In this document: one piece after another, positions 35,139-42,224 of the stretch
How the letters are laid out: each line of letters starts with the position of its first letter
Position numbering within the stretch: position 1 is the stretch's first letter
DNA from: Peptococcaceae bacterium
GTDB lineage: Bacteria; Bacillota; Desulfitobacteriia; Desulfitobacteriales; Syntrophobotulaceae
Assembly: GCA_012517475.1 (NCBI GenBank)
Contig: JAAYUV010000034.1
Span: 34,638-98,637, forward strand
Length of the DNA: 64,000 nucleotides
Reading direction: 5' to 3'
Translations under genes and position numbers: made by a program
Notes under the pieces: model-generated
Told to the model about the DNA's origin: nothing
Database searches by the model: none
What the model saw: only the letters and a program-made list of their open reading frames with translations

Positions 35139-36025
35139 TTATTCTCACAATGACTGACTGCCCTATTGGGTTACGAGGTGACCTGACCAAATGGCTGCTG
35201 GAAATTAGCCCGGGAGTATTTGTTGGACAAGTCAGTGCACGGGTACGGGATCAATTATGGGAACGCATCAAAGAAACGACAAAAAATGGTAGGGTAACCA
35301 TGGTATTCAATACAAACAACGAACAGCGGCTGGATTTCCGTGTCCATAACAGCGAGTGGGAGCCCATTGACTTTGACGGAATTAAGCTGATGCTGCGGCC
35401 GAGCCCTTCGCGTATTAAGCAATTAGGGGAGTTGCGTTTGGGTTTCAGCAAGGCAAGCAAAAGGCAGATGGCAAAACGCGCCGCGAAAAAGCGAGAAAGT
35501 ACTTATCCCGATACTTATGTTGTAATAGACATCGAAACAAGCGGACTTCATCCAGAGGAGCATGAAATCATTGAGCTTGGTGCAATTTTGGTGAAGGAGC
35601 ACGAAATAACGGAACGATTTTCTGTACTTGTGCGACCACAGACTGCTATCACACCGATGATCGAAAAGATTACCGGGATTTCCAACGCCCTGCTGCAGGA
35701 AGAGGGCGTACAGATTTCCATGGCGATGCAGCAGTTTATTGCTTTTTTACACGATTTTCCTGTGGTATCACATAACGTGGACTTTGACTATAGTTTTCTA
35801 CGTAAAGCTTGCGCCGATTGTAATTTGCCGCTGTTCAGCAATCGTAGTATTGATACACTGGCGCTTTCCCGAAGAAAGATAAAACAAGTGACTAACTACA
35901 AGTTAAGTACCCTGGCAACGTATTTTGCAATTGAGCCTGTGCAGACACACCGTAGCCTTGCTGATTGCGAAATAACGTATCAACTTTTTGAGAAACTAAT
36001 AAAATTATCGACTTTTGATTTGTAA
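35135..36025 (+). CDS. cas2: Cas2e fused to a DnaQ-type 3'-5' exonuclease
   Basis: A 296-residue two-domain protein. Residues 1-95 are Cas2e (MIILTMTDCPIGLRGDLTKW, then GVFVGQVSARVRDQLWERI). From about 128 a DEDDh exonuclease follows: YVVIDIETSGLHPEEHEIIE (Asp and Glu), SHNVDFDYSFLRKAC (Asp) and THRSLADCEITYQL (His and Asp), so all five catalytic residues are present. Cas2-DnaQ fusions are known in some type I-E systems, where the exonuclease trims prespacers before integration. The array starts about 30 bp after its stop. Confidence 0.94.
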   Translation: MIILTMTDCPIGLRGDLTKWLLEISPGVFVGQVSARVRDQLWERIKETTKNGRVTMVFNTNNEQRLDFRVHNSEWEPIDFDGIKLMLRPSPSRIKQLGELRLGFSKASKRQMAKRAAKKRESTYPDTYVVIDIETSGLHPEEHEIIELGAILVKEHEITERFSVLVRPQTAITPMIEKITGISNALLQEEGVQISMAMQQFIAFLHDFPVVSHNVDFDYSFLRKACADCNLPLFSNRSIDTLALSRRKIKQVTNYKLSTLATYFAIEPVQTHRSLADCEITYQLFEKLIKLSTFDL

Positions 36026-36055
36026 AAAGTATCATAAAAAGGGGATATTTTTAGT

Positions 36056-36755
36056 ATGTTCCCCGCACAGGCGGGGGTGATCCTCCATCCTGTTCCCTGT
36101 TTATATCCTCCATTTTATGTTCCCCGCACAGGCGGGGGTGATCCCAGGGATAAAAAAATAGTATGGGTAAAAGCACAATGTTCCCCGCACAGGCGGGGGT
36201 GATCCTTGATTTTAAGATGATTAAGTCAGTATTAGAACATGTTCCCCGCACAGGCGGGGGTGATCCATAAGGGCTTTCAAGTGGATAGATGGCAAGCGGA
36301 ATGTTCCCCGCACAGGCGGGGGTGATCCTGTGACGGAAATAAGTTCTCCTCTCATATAAATATGTTCCCCGCACAGGCGGGGGTGATCCCCTTTAGTAAG
36401 AGCAGTGAAGATGCGTTTTCCAATGTTCCCCGCACAGGCGGGGGTGATCCCATTCTGAGGTATTCCGACATATGGACGAGTAGATGTTCCCCGCACAGGC
36501 GGGGGTGATCCTTAAATTTTTCAATGTCTGTTTTATCAACTTCTATGTTCCCCGCACAGGCGGGGGTGATCCTGGTTGTATTGTTATGTCGGATGGAACA
36601 GAAGAATGTTCCCCGCACAGGCGGGGGTGATCCTCAGATCAGGAAGCGTTTGATTATTGGAATCGTATGTTCCCCGCACAGGCGGGGGTGATCCCTGGAT
36701 TAAGTAAATTTGCAGATTTGCCAGAAAATGTTCCCCGCACAGGCGGGGGTGATCC
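36056..36755 (+). CRISPR. type I-E CRISPR array, 12 identical repeats and 11 spacers
   Basis: Repeats of 28 bp start at 36056, 36117, 36178, 36239, 36301, 36362, 36423, 36484, 36545, 36606, 36667 and 36728. Each begins ATGTTCCCCGCACAGG and ends CGGGGGTGATCC, so CCCCGC pairs with GCGGGG as a type I-E handle hairpin. Spacers are 33 bp, except the fourth (36267-36300), which is 34. No repeat carries a mutation, not even the last. The cas genes lie on the left with only 30 bp of AT-rich leader between the cas2 stop and the first repeat. No two spacers are alike. Confidence 0.98.
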
Positions 36756-36852
36756 TTTATACGTCAAAAAAATCAGGGAAAGTAGTATTGAACAAAGTAA
36801 GGATAAATGGTATTATGAAATCTTTCCAAGAAAAATTAAGGCGGTGGTATTA

Positions 36853-37050
36853 ATGCCTGAAGAAAAATACCCATGTGCATGTTGTGGCCAAAATACACTG
36901 GATGAAGAAGATTTCTTTGAAATTTGTCCAGTATGTGGTTGGGAAGATGATAGTGTTCAACGCGAAGATCCTAATTACCGAGGAGGAGCAAACCAAATGA
37001 GCTTAAACGAAGCAAAAGAAGCATTTAAACGCGGCGAGAAAGTCTATTGA
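36853..37050 (+). CDS. cysteine-rich CPCC family protein
   Basis: A 65-residue protein with two Cys pairs (YPCACCGQNTLDEEDFFEIC, then PVCGWEDDSVQ) and the ending NYRGGANQMSLNEAKEAF, which fits the Cys_rich_CPCC family, probably a small zinc-binding protein. Members often lie near toxin-immunity genes; their function is unknown. AAGGCGGTGG precedes the ATG. The frame is open back through two CRISPR repeats, but those residues come from repeat DNA and are not counted as protein. It lies between the last full repeat and a half repeat. Confidence 0.75.
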   Translation: MPEEKYPCACCGQNTLDEEDFFEICPVCGWEDDSVQREDPNYRGGANQMSLNEAKEAFKRGEKVY

Positions 37051-37062
37051 GAGGCGGTTCGA

Positions 37063-37224
37063 TTGAAAATCAAGTATCTTGGCGAGAATGATGACTCAAT
37101 TGACTTAATTAAAGACAAGGTGTATGACGTAATCTCTGTCGAAAAAGAATGGTATCGGATTATTGATGAAGAAGGGGAAGATTATTTGTATCCGCCGGAT
37201 ATGTTTGAAGTAGTTGAAGAATAG
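37063..37224 (+). CDS. small acidic protein, 53 residues, unknown function
   Basis: Starts TTG at 37063, 12 bp after the CPCC gene, with GAGGCGG upstream. The sequence opens MKIKYLGENDDSIDLIKDKV and ends EDYLYPPDMFEVVEE: a compact beta-rich, SH3-like pattern in which each short strand is followed by a turn. Similar small proteins occur in immunity and polymorphic-toxin loci, but I do not recognise a named family. It ends five bases before the truncated CRISPR repeat and was too short for a standard ORF cut-off. Confidence 0.6.
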   Translation: MKIKYLGENDDSIDLIKDKVYDVISVEKEWYRIIDEEGEDYLYPPDMFEVVEE

Positions 37225-37228
37225 ATAA

Positions 37229-37246
37229 ATGTTCCCCGCACAGGCG
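37229..37246 (+). repeat. truncated CRISPR repeat joined to the aroB fragment
   Basis: The first 18 bases of the repeat, ATGTTCCCCGCACAGGCG, continue directly into aroB-like sequence (TGGCTTATAGCAGC). The aroB gene has AGGCG near the matching position (25954-25958), so a short match may have guided the join. Confidence 0.9.
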
Positions 37247-37519
37247 TGGCTTATAGCAGCATCCAGCTTGGCTCACGCCAGAGGTCTTATGACTGATTCG
37301 CAGTTGGAAAAAATCATTAATCTCTTGATGAAATTGGATTTGCCGACATCGATCGAGGCCAGAGATCCGGAAATTTTGCTGAATCATATGTCGGCGGACA
37401 AAAAAAACAAAGCAGGAAACAAAATCCTCGTTTTACCTGTTGGAATTGGAAAATCCTCTGTCGCGACAGATTGTGAAGATGAGGAAATCGTAAAAGCCTG
37501 GAAAAAAGTAATAAAATAA
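37247..37519 (+). pseudogene. aroB: 3' fragment of aroB
   Basis: Encodes the last ~90 residues of 3-dehydroquinate synthase (SSLAHARGLMTDSQLEKIIN onward, ending EEIVKAWKKVIK), still in an open frame that now starts inside the half CRISPR repeat. It lacks the NAD- and metal-binding parts and cannot be active. Most changes relative to the intact gene's 3' end are synonymous, so this end evolved under selection before truncation, presumably in another strain. Confidence 0.92.
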
Positions 37520-37591
37520 ACTGGGAATAGAAGGAAATTGTTTATAAATGGCAAAATATGCTACACGCATGTTTTGCCATTTTTATTTTGA
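37247..37591 (+). repeat. right copy of the direct repeat bracketing the CRISPR island
   Basis: Matches 25968-26311. The first ~130 bp are diverged with about 21 differences, the remaining ~210 bp differ at only two positions. The change in identity is abrupt near 37380. Confidence 0.93.
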
Positions 37592-37958
37592 GGTGAAGAA
37601 TCTGAACAGGAATATAAAATTATTTTACAAACGGAATCAGGGTTTTTCCCTCTGGGAAGTAATCCTTATTTTTGCCCTTTCCGGAATGATCGCATTTCTC
37701 GCCATCCCAAGTTTTTTGCCTGCTGCAGATCGTGTAAAGTCTGAGGCGCATCAAGCAAATCTGCTTCAGATAGAGAGGGCGGTTCAACTATATTACCTGG
37801 ACATGGGGAAATATCCTGAAAGAATAGAAGCTCTGGCAACAAGGCCCCAGGGAGAAGAAAAATGGCAGGGGCCCTACCTCTGGGAAATTCCGGTTTATCC
37901 GTATGATGCGGAGAAAAAGTATATAATAACAACCAAAGGGAAAATAGCAATCCGCTAA
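37548..37958 (+). CDS. GspG/PilE-type pseudopilin (cluster 2)
   Basis: A 136-residue frame. The prepilin helix is NQG then FSLWEVILIFALSGMIAFLA, with +5 Glu; the head has AVQLYYLDMGKYPERIEALA and GPYLWEIPVYPYD, the GspG/type II major-pseudopilin pattern. Two starts are possible: ATG at 37548 with GAAGGAAATT upstream, or GTG at 37593 giving a shorter, more usual leader (MKNLNRNIKLFYKRNQG). The first 44 bp belong to the direct repeat. It is the gene from which aroB was separated by the CRISPR island. Confidence 0.85.
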   Translation: MAKYATRMFCHFYFEVKNLNRNIKLFYKRNQGFSLWEVILIFALSGMIAFLAIPSFLPAADRVKSEAHQANLLQIERAVQLYYLDMGKYPERIEALATRPQGEEKWQGPYLWEIPVYPYDAEKKYIITTKGKIAIR

Positions 37959-38053
37959 AAAGAAAAATACCGGCAATAAAAGAAATATGCCGCCAGGATA
38001 TAAGATTCAGGGTTAACATGGTACCAGGCAAGAGAATAGGAGAGAGGATCAGG

Positions 38054-38437
38054 ATGGTAAAGAAAAAACCGTGGAATAAAGGATATATCCTACTGGAAAT
38101 CCTGATGGGATTATTTCTTTTTGGCTTAGGTTTCACCGTAATTCTGGGTCTGATTCAAACTGTGGCTCTGGCTAACGGACAAGCTCATAATCTTTTGGAA
38201 GCGGTTAATCTTGCAGGATCAACAACGGAAGAAATAACTTATCACATAAAGCAAGACCGGTTGAACACTTATTCTTATCTTAGCGGGGAGTTATGCGACC
38301 AAGCCGGAATGTTCCGGAGAACCATCAGAACAAAATGGGATTCGCCGGATGTCATCTGGATATCGGTGGAGATTCAATGGACTGAACTGGGTGAACACAG
38401 AAACTATAGTTTGGAGAGCTTGTTAATGGTTGAATAA
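38054..38437 (+). CDS. minor prepilin-like protein (cluster 2, PilV type)
   Basis: A 127-residue protein: MVKKKPWNKG then YILLEILMGLFLFGLGFTVI, a prepilin-like helix with +5 Glu and Tyr at +1. GAGAGGATCAGG precedes ATG at 38054; a further in-frame ATG at 38018 has weaker support. The head has no recognised domain. It follows the GspG-like gene by ~100 bp and precedes two more minor pilins. Confidence 0.8.
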   Translation: MVKKKPWNKGYILLEILMGLFLFGLGFTVILGLIQTVALANGQAHNLLEAVNLAGSTTEEITYHIKQDRLNTYSYLSGELCDQAGMFRRTIRTKWDSPDVIWISVEIQWTELGEHRNYSLESLLMVE

Positions 38438-38538
38438 TCAATTTAGGTTATTATAAAGAAAATTAGAAGAATGGAAAAATTTAGAAAATATATTTGCAAA
38501 AAAAGAAGGAAAATACAAAATATGGAAGAATATGTAAG

Positions 38539-39006
38539 ATGTATAAAAAAAAAGATTGCGGAATGACATTGTTGGAAGTTCTCCTGTCTCTGGTCATCAC
38601 CGGTATAATCGTCAGTATAATTTTGCCTTTATATACGAACCAATACAGGCTTTCGAAAGAGATTGCCTGTAAAGCGGAAACTGACTTTACTTTATTACGT
38701 GCAGGTCAGGTTTTAACTTCTGCAGTTCAAGAAGGGATACACGTTGAATGGAAAGGTGAAAAACTTTTTGTTACTTTCCAACAATCAGGTAAAACAATTG
38801 TTGATTCTTTTTATCTTGCGGATAAGGACCGGGACGGAATCCTGGATCTTTACAGGGAGCATCTTGGGGTGCCGAATCCTGTTGTCAGCGGGTTAAAAGG
38901 ATTTAATTGCTCGGTGATCTCAGATAAATTATGGAGAATCAGCTTGCTGGCGGTTCAAGAGGGGAAAGAGGTTAGTTGGGAGAGAAAAGTACGTCAAAGG
39001 ATATGA
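38539..39006 (+). CDS. minor prepilin-like protein (cluster 2, PilW type)
   Basis: A 155-residue protein: MYKKKDCG then MTLLEVLLSLVITGIIVSII, prepilin-like with +5 Glu and Met at +1. The soluble head includes KDRDGILDLYREHLGVPNPV, an Asp-rich stretch that could bind calcium (inference). ATG at 38539 has GGAAG 11 bases upstream; the region before it is AT-rich, and the frame extends to 38494. The stop overlaps the next ATG (ATGA). Confidence 0.8.
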   Translation: MYKKKDCGMTLLEVLLSLVITGIIVSIILPLYTNQYRLSKEIACKAETDFTLLRAGQVLTSAVQEGIHVEWKGEKLFVTFQQSGKTIVDSFYLADKDRDGILDLYREHLGVPNPVVSGLKGFNCSVISDKLWRISLLAVQEGKEVSWERKVRQRI

Positions 39007-39395
39007 ATAAATACTTTTATGAACATGGCTTTGTCTCATTGTTGATTATATTGGTATTGGCTTTTCTTTCCTGGCAGGGAATTTCTGTTTTTGCTAAAAC
39101 CAGTTCCAATGAAAGGATAGCCCGGTATGAGGCGCAGAAACTTAAAGCTGCTTACGCAGCAGACAGCGGATTGGAATATGCCAAATCTCTTTTGAAACAA
39201 GATCCGTTTTGGAATGGAGGGATCAGAGAGTTTGCCGGAGGGCGTATTACCATTGGAGTTGTCAGAACTGTAAAAGAATATACCATAACCGCACGGGCAG
39301 AAATCGGGAACTCCGTTCAAGTAAGGTACGGGAAGTTCCTCAGAGGGGAAGATAATAGTCTGTTGCCTACAGAGTATGGGGAGTTGTATCAATAA
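39003..39395 (+). CDS. PilX-like minor pilin (cluster 2)
   Basis: A 130-residue protein: a hydrophobic N-terminus HGFVSLLIILVLAFLSWQGI without the +5 Glu, then YEAQKLKAAYAADSGLEYAK, the PilX/GspK-type motif also seen in the equivalent gene of cluster 1. It overlaps the genes on both sides (ATGA before, TAATG after), so it is translated from a tight operon with pilB2. Confidence 0.82.
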   Translation: MNKYFYEHGFVSLLIILVLAFLSWQGISVFAKTSSNERIARYEAQKLKAAYAADSGLEYAKSLLKQDPFWNGGIREFAGGRITIGVVRTVKEYTITARAEIGNSVQVRYGKFLRGEDNSLLPTEYGELYQ

Positions 39396-41077
39396 TGCCG
39401 AAAGAGAGTAAAGTCGGACAGGATTTATTTCAAGGGGAGTTTCTCGCTTACCTGGAGAATCATCAATATCTAACCATTGAGCAAATTGCTGAAATCCAGG
39501 AGTTAATCCGCGGGGGGAAGGATTTGGAAAGTATTCTGCCGTTATACCTGTCTCCTGAAAAAATACTGGAACAGAAAAGTTTCCATTTGGGAATTAAACG
39601 TGCCCGATTGTCCGTTCAGCAGGTGGATATGAAGGCAGCCTTGAAAATATCGGAAGAATTGGCCAGAAAGCATATGTTAATTCCTGTGGCAATTCAGGGA
39701 GATCGTCTTTGTGTAGCTATGGCAGATCCTACCAATGGTTCTGCGCTTGAAGATGTAAAATTATTCTCAGGCTGTCAGATAATACCCGTATTGGCCGATA
39801 AGGAAGAAATTAGAATTGCTATCCGGGAATGTTTTACGGTCGGAAGAACTGAAACAGAACTTTCAGGCTCAAATTCTACACCTTTTAACAGATGGAAAGT
39901 TGATGAAGGTTCGGAAGATGCTCAGGAGGCTCCGGTTATCAGGTTGGTTGATTCTTTGATCCGGCAGGCTATTCTTGAAGAAGCAAGTGATATCCACTGG
40001 GAACCCAAAGAAGAAAACTTCCAGGTCCGTTTTCGTATTGACGGGAGATTAGAAATTAAAACGGTGTTACCACTGGGAATAGCCGGAAGTATTATTGCAA
40101 GGTTAAAAGTAATGGGCGGAATGGATGTAACAGAGAGGAGGATTCCGCAAGACGGAAGGATTATACCGGATCTTCCCGGGAAGAAGATTGATATCCGGGT
40201 ATCCAGTTTTCCCACAGTTTGCGGTGAAAAAGCTGTTACCAGAATTTTGGATGACCAGACTGCGCAGCGCTCTTTAGCTGAATTGGGGATGCGGAAGGAA
40301 GTGGAGGAAGGTGTCCGTAAATTATTGCAGCAACCTTTTGGACTGATTCTCGTATCTGGTCCTACAGGCAGCGGAAAGACCACCACCCTTTATGCTCTGC
40401 TGCGTGAACTAAGTTCTGAAAGCCGGAATATTGTCTCGATTGAAGATCCGGTGGAATACAGGATTCCAGGGATTAACCAGGCGCAGGTCAATACCCGGAT
40501 TGGTTTTGATTTTGCGGGAGGATTAAGGGCTGTTCTACGTCAGGATCCCGATATCATTATGGTGGGTGAGATCAGGGATAAAGAGACGGCTCGGATCGCC
40601 ACAGCCGCGGCTTTAACGGGACATCTGGTTTTGTCTACCGTACATACCAATACGGCGGGTGAAGCGGTGTCCAGGATGTTGGACATGGAAATTGAACCGT
40701 ATTTGGTTGCTGCTTCTGTAAGCGGAGTAATAGCTCAACGCCTTGTGCGCAAGCTTTGTACCGATTGCCGGCAGCAAGTTCCGGTATCTCCGGAAATGAA
40801 AAAAGCTTACGGGTGGGAAAACGTCAGCTGTGTATTTGAACCAAAAGGGTGTATAAAATGCCGAGGTACCGGTTATTCGGGAAGGGTAGGGATTCACGAA
40901 TACCTTCCGTATGATCAAACAATTAAAGAGTTAGTTATGCAGAAAAGTAATGCAGCTTTCATTGAAAAAACGGCATGTCAGGCTGGGATGCTCACTTTAT
41001 GGCAGGATGCTTTACAGAAAGTTGTACAGGGAATGACCTCTATTCAAGAAGTCGTAGGATTGTCGGCAGGACTTTAA
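39395..41077 (+). CDS. pilB: type IV pilus assembly ATPase PilB (cluster 2)
   Basis: A 560-residue GspE/PilB ATPase. Walker A GPTGSGKTTTLY near 322, Asp box and Walker B DPDIIMVGEIRD, and the zinc motif CTDC ... CIKCRGTGYSGR near 450-500. The N-terminal domain (about 1-150) keeps the T2SSE_N fold pattern (LIPVAIQGDRLCVAMADPTN), but it lacks the RLG..LL..G repeats seen in the cluster 1 protein, so c-di-GMP control is not expected. It starts by overlapping the PilX-like stop. Confidence 0.95.
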   Translation: MPKESKVGQDLFQGEFLAYLENHQYLTIEQIAEIQELIRGGKDLESILPLYLSPEKILEQKSFHLGIKRARLSVQQVDMKAALKISEELARKHMLIPVAIQGDRLCVAMADPTNGSALEDVKLFSGCQIIPVLADKEEIRIAIRECFTVGRTETELSGSNSTPFNRWKVDEGSEDAQEAPVIRLVDSLIRQAILEEASDIHWEPKEENFQVRFRIDGRLEIKTVLPLGIAGSIIARLKVMGGMDVTERRIPQDGRIIPDLPGKKIDIRVSSFPTVCGEKAVTRILDDQTAQRSLAELGMRKEVEEGVRKLLQQPFGLILVSGPTGSGKTTTLYALLRELSSESRNIVSIEDPVEYRIPGINQAQVNTRIGFDFAGGLRAVLRQDPDIIMVGEIRDKETARIATAAALTGHLVLSTVHTNTAGEAVSRMLDMEIEPYLVAASVSGVIAQRLVRKLCTDCRQQVPVSPEMKKAYGWENVSCVFEPKGCIKCRGTGYSGRVGIHEYLPYDQTIKELVMQKSNAAFIEKTACQAGMLTLWQDALQKVVQGMTSIQEVVGLSAGL

Positions 41078-41160
41078 GCTCCGGAAAAGAATAATTATGG
41101 TATACTAACCATAAATCGGAATCATTCGACAGTATGACAATATAGGAGCTGGAGGTCAAT

Positions 41161-42189
41161 ATGTGGACGATCGAAGAACTTCTGAAAAAAGCGGGAGAAG
41201 CTGGCGCTTCTGACATTCACCTTACGGTAACCAGTCCGCCCGTATTTCGTTTAGACGGAGAATTAAAAGCTTTAGGGACTGAAATATTAACTCATGAACA
41301 AATCAGCGCATTTATTAAAACACTGGCCAATGAGAATCAGCTGCGATTCTTTGAAGAAAGAGGAGAATTGGACTTTTCGTATGGTATTCCTGGATTGGGA
41401 AGATACAGGATCAATGCTTTCCGCCAAAGAGGAAGTGCGGGCCTGGTTATAAGGCTGGTTCCATTTATCGTTAAAACTCCGGAGGAATTGGGACTTCCGC
41501 AGTCTATAGTGAACTTTGCCACTCTTCACCGCGGTCTGGTATTGGTAACAGGACCAACAGGGAGCGGAAAATCAACTACCCTTGCCTCTCTCATCAACAT
41601 GATCAACAATACCCGTTCTGCTCATATCATCACGGTGGAAGACCCCATTGAGTATTTGCACCAGCACCGCAAGTGTTTGGTGAATCAACGAGAAATCGGG
41701 CAGGATACCCAGTCTTTTGCAAATGCGCTCCGTGCGGCTCTCCGCCAGGACCCTGATGTGATTCTGGTAGGAGAGATGAGGGATCTGGAGACGATTGCCA
41801 TGGCTGTTACAGCGGCTGAAACGGGGCACTTGGTTTTTAGTACCCTGCATACCAATGATACGTCCCAGGCAATAGACAGGATCATTGACGTATTTCCCCC
41901 GCATCAGCAGACTCAAATCAGAGTCCAATTGGCTTCTGTCCTTCAAGGAATCGTTGCACAGCAGCTTTTTCCCGTCCTGAATAAAAGGGGAAGGGTAGCT
42001 GCTTACGAAGTGCTCATCGCGACTGCAGCGGTCAGGAATATGATCAGGGAGAGCAAAACGCATCAAATTAAAAATATTATTCAGACCAGCGGGCAAATCG
42101 GGATGCAGTCTATGGAAAAAGCTGTGGAAGAACTTGTGAAAAGGGGGCTCATATCTCCGCAGTTAGCCAGAGAAAGGCTCCAGGGTTAA
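41161..42189 (+). CDS. pilT: type IV pilus retraction ATPase PilT
   Basis: A 342-residue retraction motor. It opens IEELLKKAGEAGASDIHLTV, has FRQRGSAGLVIRLVPF, Walker A GPTGSGKSTTLASLI near 130, Walker B DPDVILVGEMRDLETI, and the PilT-specific AAYEVLIATAAVRNMIRESK near the end. Only one pilT is in the window, so it may serve both clusters. GGAGCTGGAGG lies before the ATG, and an AT-rich 80-bp gap with TATACT near 41101 separates it from pilB2. Confidence 0.95.
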   Translation: MWTIEELLKKAGEAGASDIHLTVTSPPVFRLDGELKALGTEILTHEQISAFIKTLANENQLRFFEERGELDFSYGIPGLGRYRINAFRQRGSAGLVIRLVPFIVKTPEELGLPQSIVNFATLHRGLVLVTGPTGSGKSTTLASLINMINNTRSAHIITVEDPIEYLHQHRKCLVNQREIGQDTQSFANALRAALRQDPDVILVGEMRDLETIAMAVTAAETGHLVFSTLHTNDTSQAIDRIIDVFPPHQQTQIRVQLASVLQGIVAQQLFPVLNKRGRVAAYEVLIATAAVRNMIRESKTHQIKNIIQTSGQIGMQSMEKAVEELVKRGLISPQLARERLQG

Positions 42190-42224
42190 CCGTTTTTGGC
42201 CTGACAGAATTGGGGATTGGACAG

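Noticed and set aside
36051..36618. Three minus-strand frames full of PPPVRGT / ITPACAGN units
   Set aside because: They are translations of the CRISPR repeats and spacers. Such frames are well-known false proteins.
36667..36852. N-terminal extension of the CPCC frame (starting MFPAQAGVIP)
   Set aside because: It is read from CRISPR repeat and spacer DNA; a good ribosome-binding site lies before the later ATG at 36853.
25968..37591. Integrase-borne genomic island or transposon
   Set aside because: There is no integrase, recombinase or transposase in the block, and the repeats are long and partly diverged rather than short exact attachment or target-site duplications.
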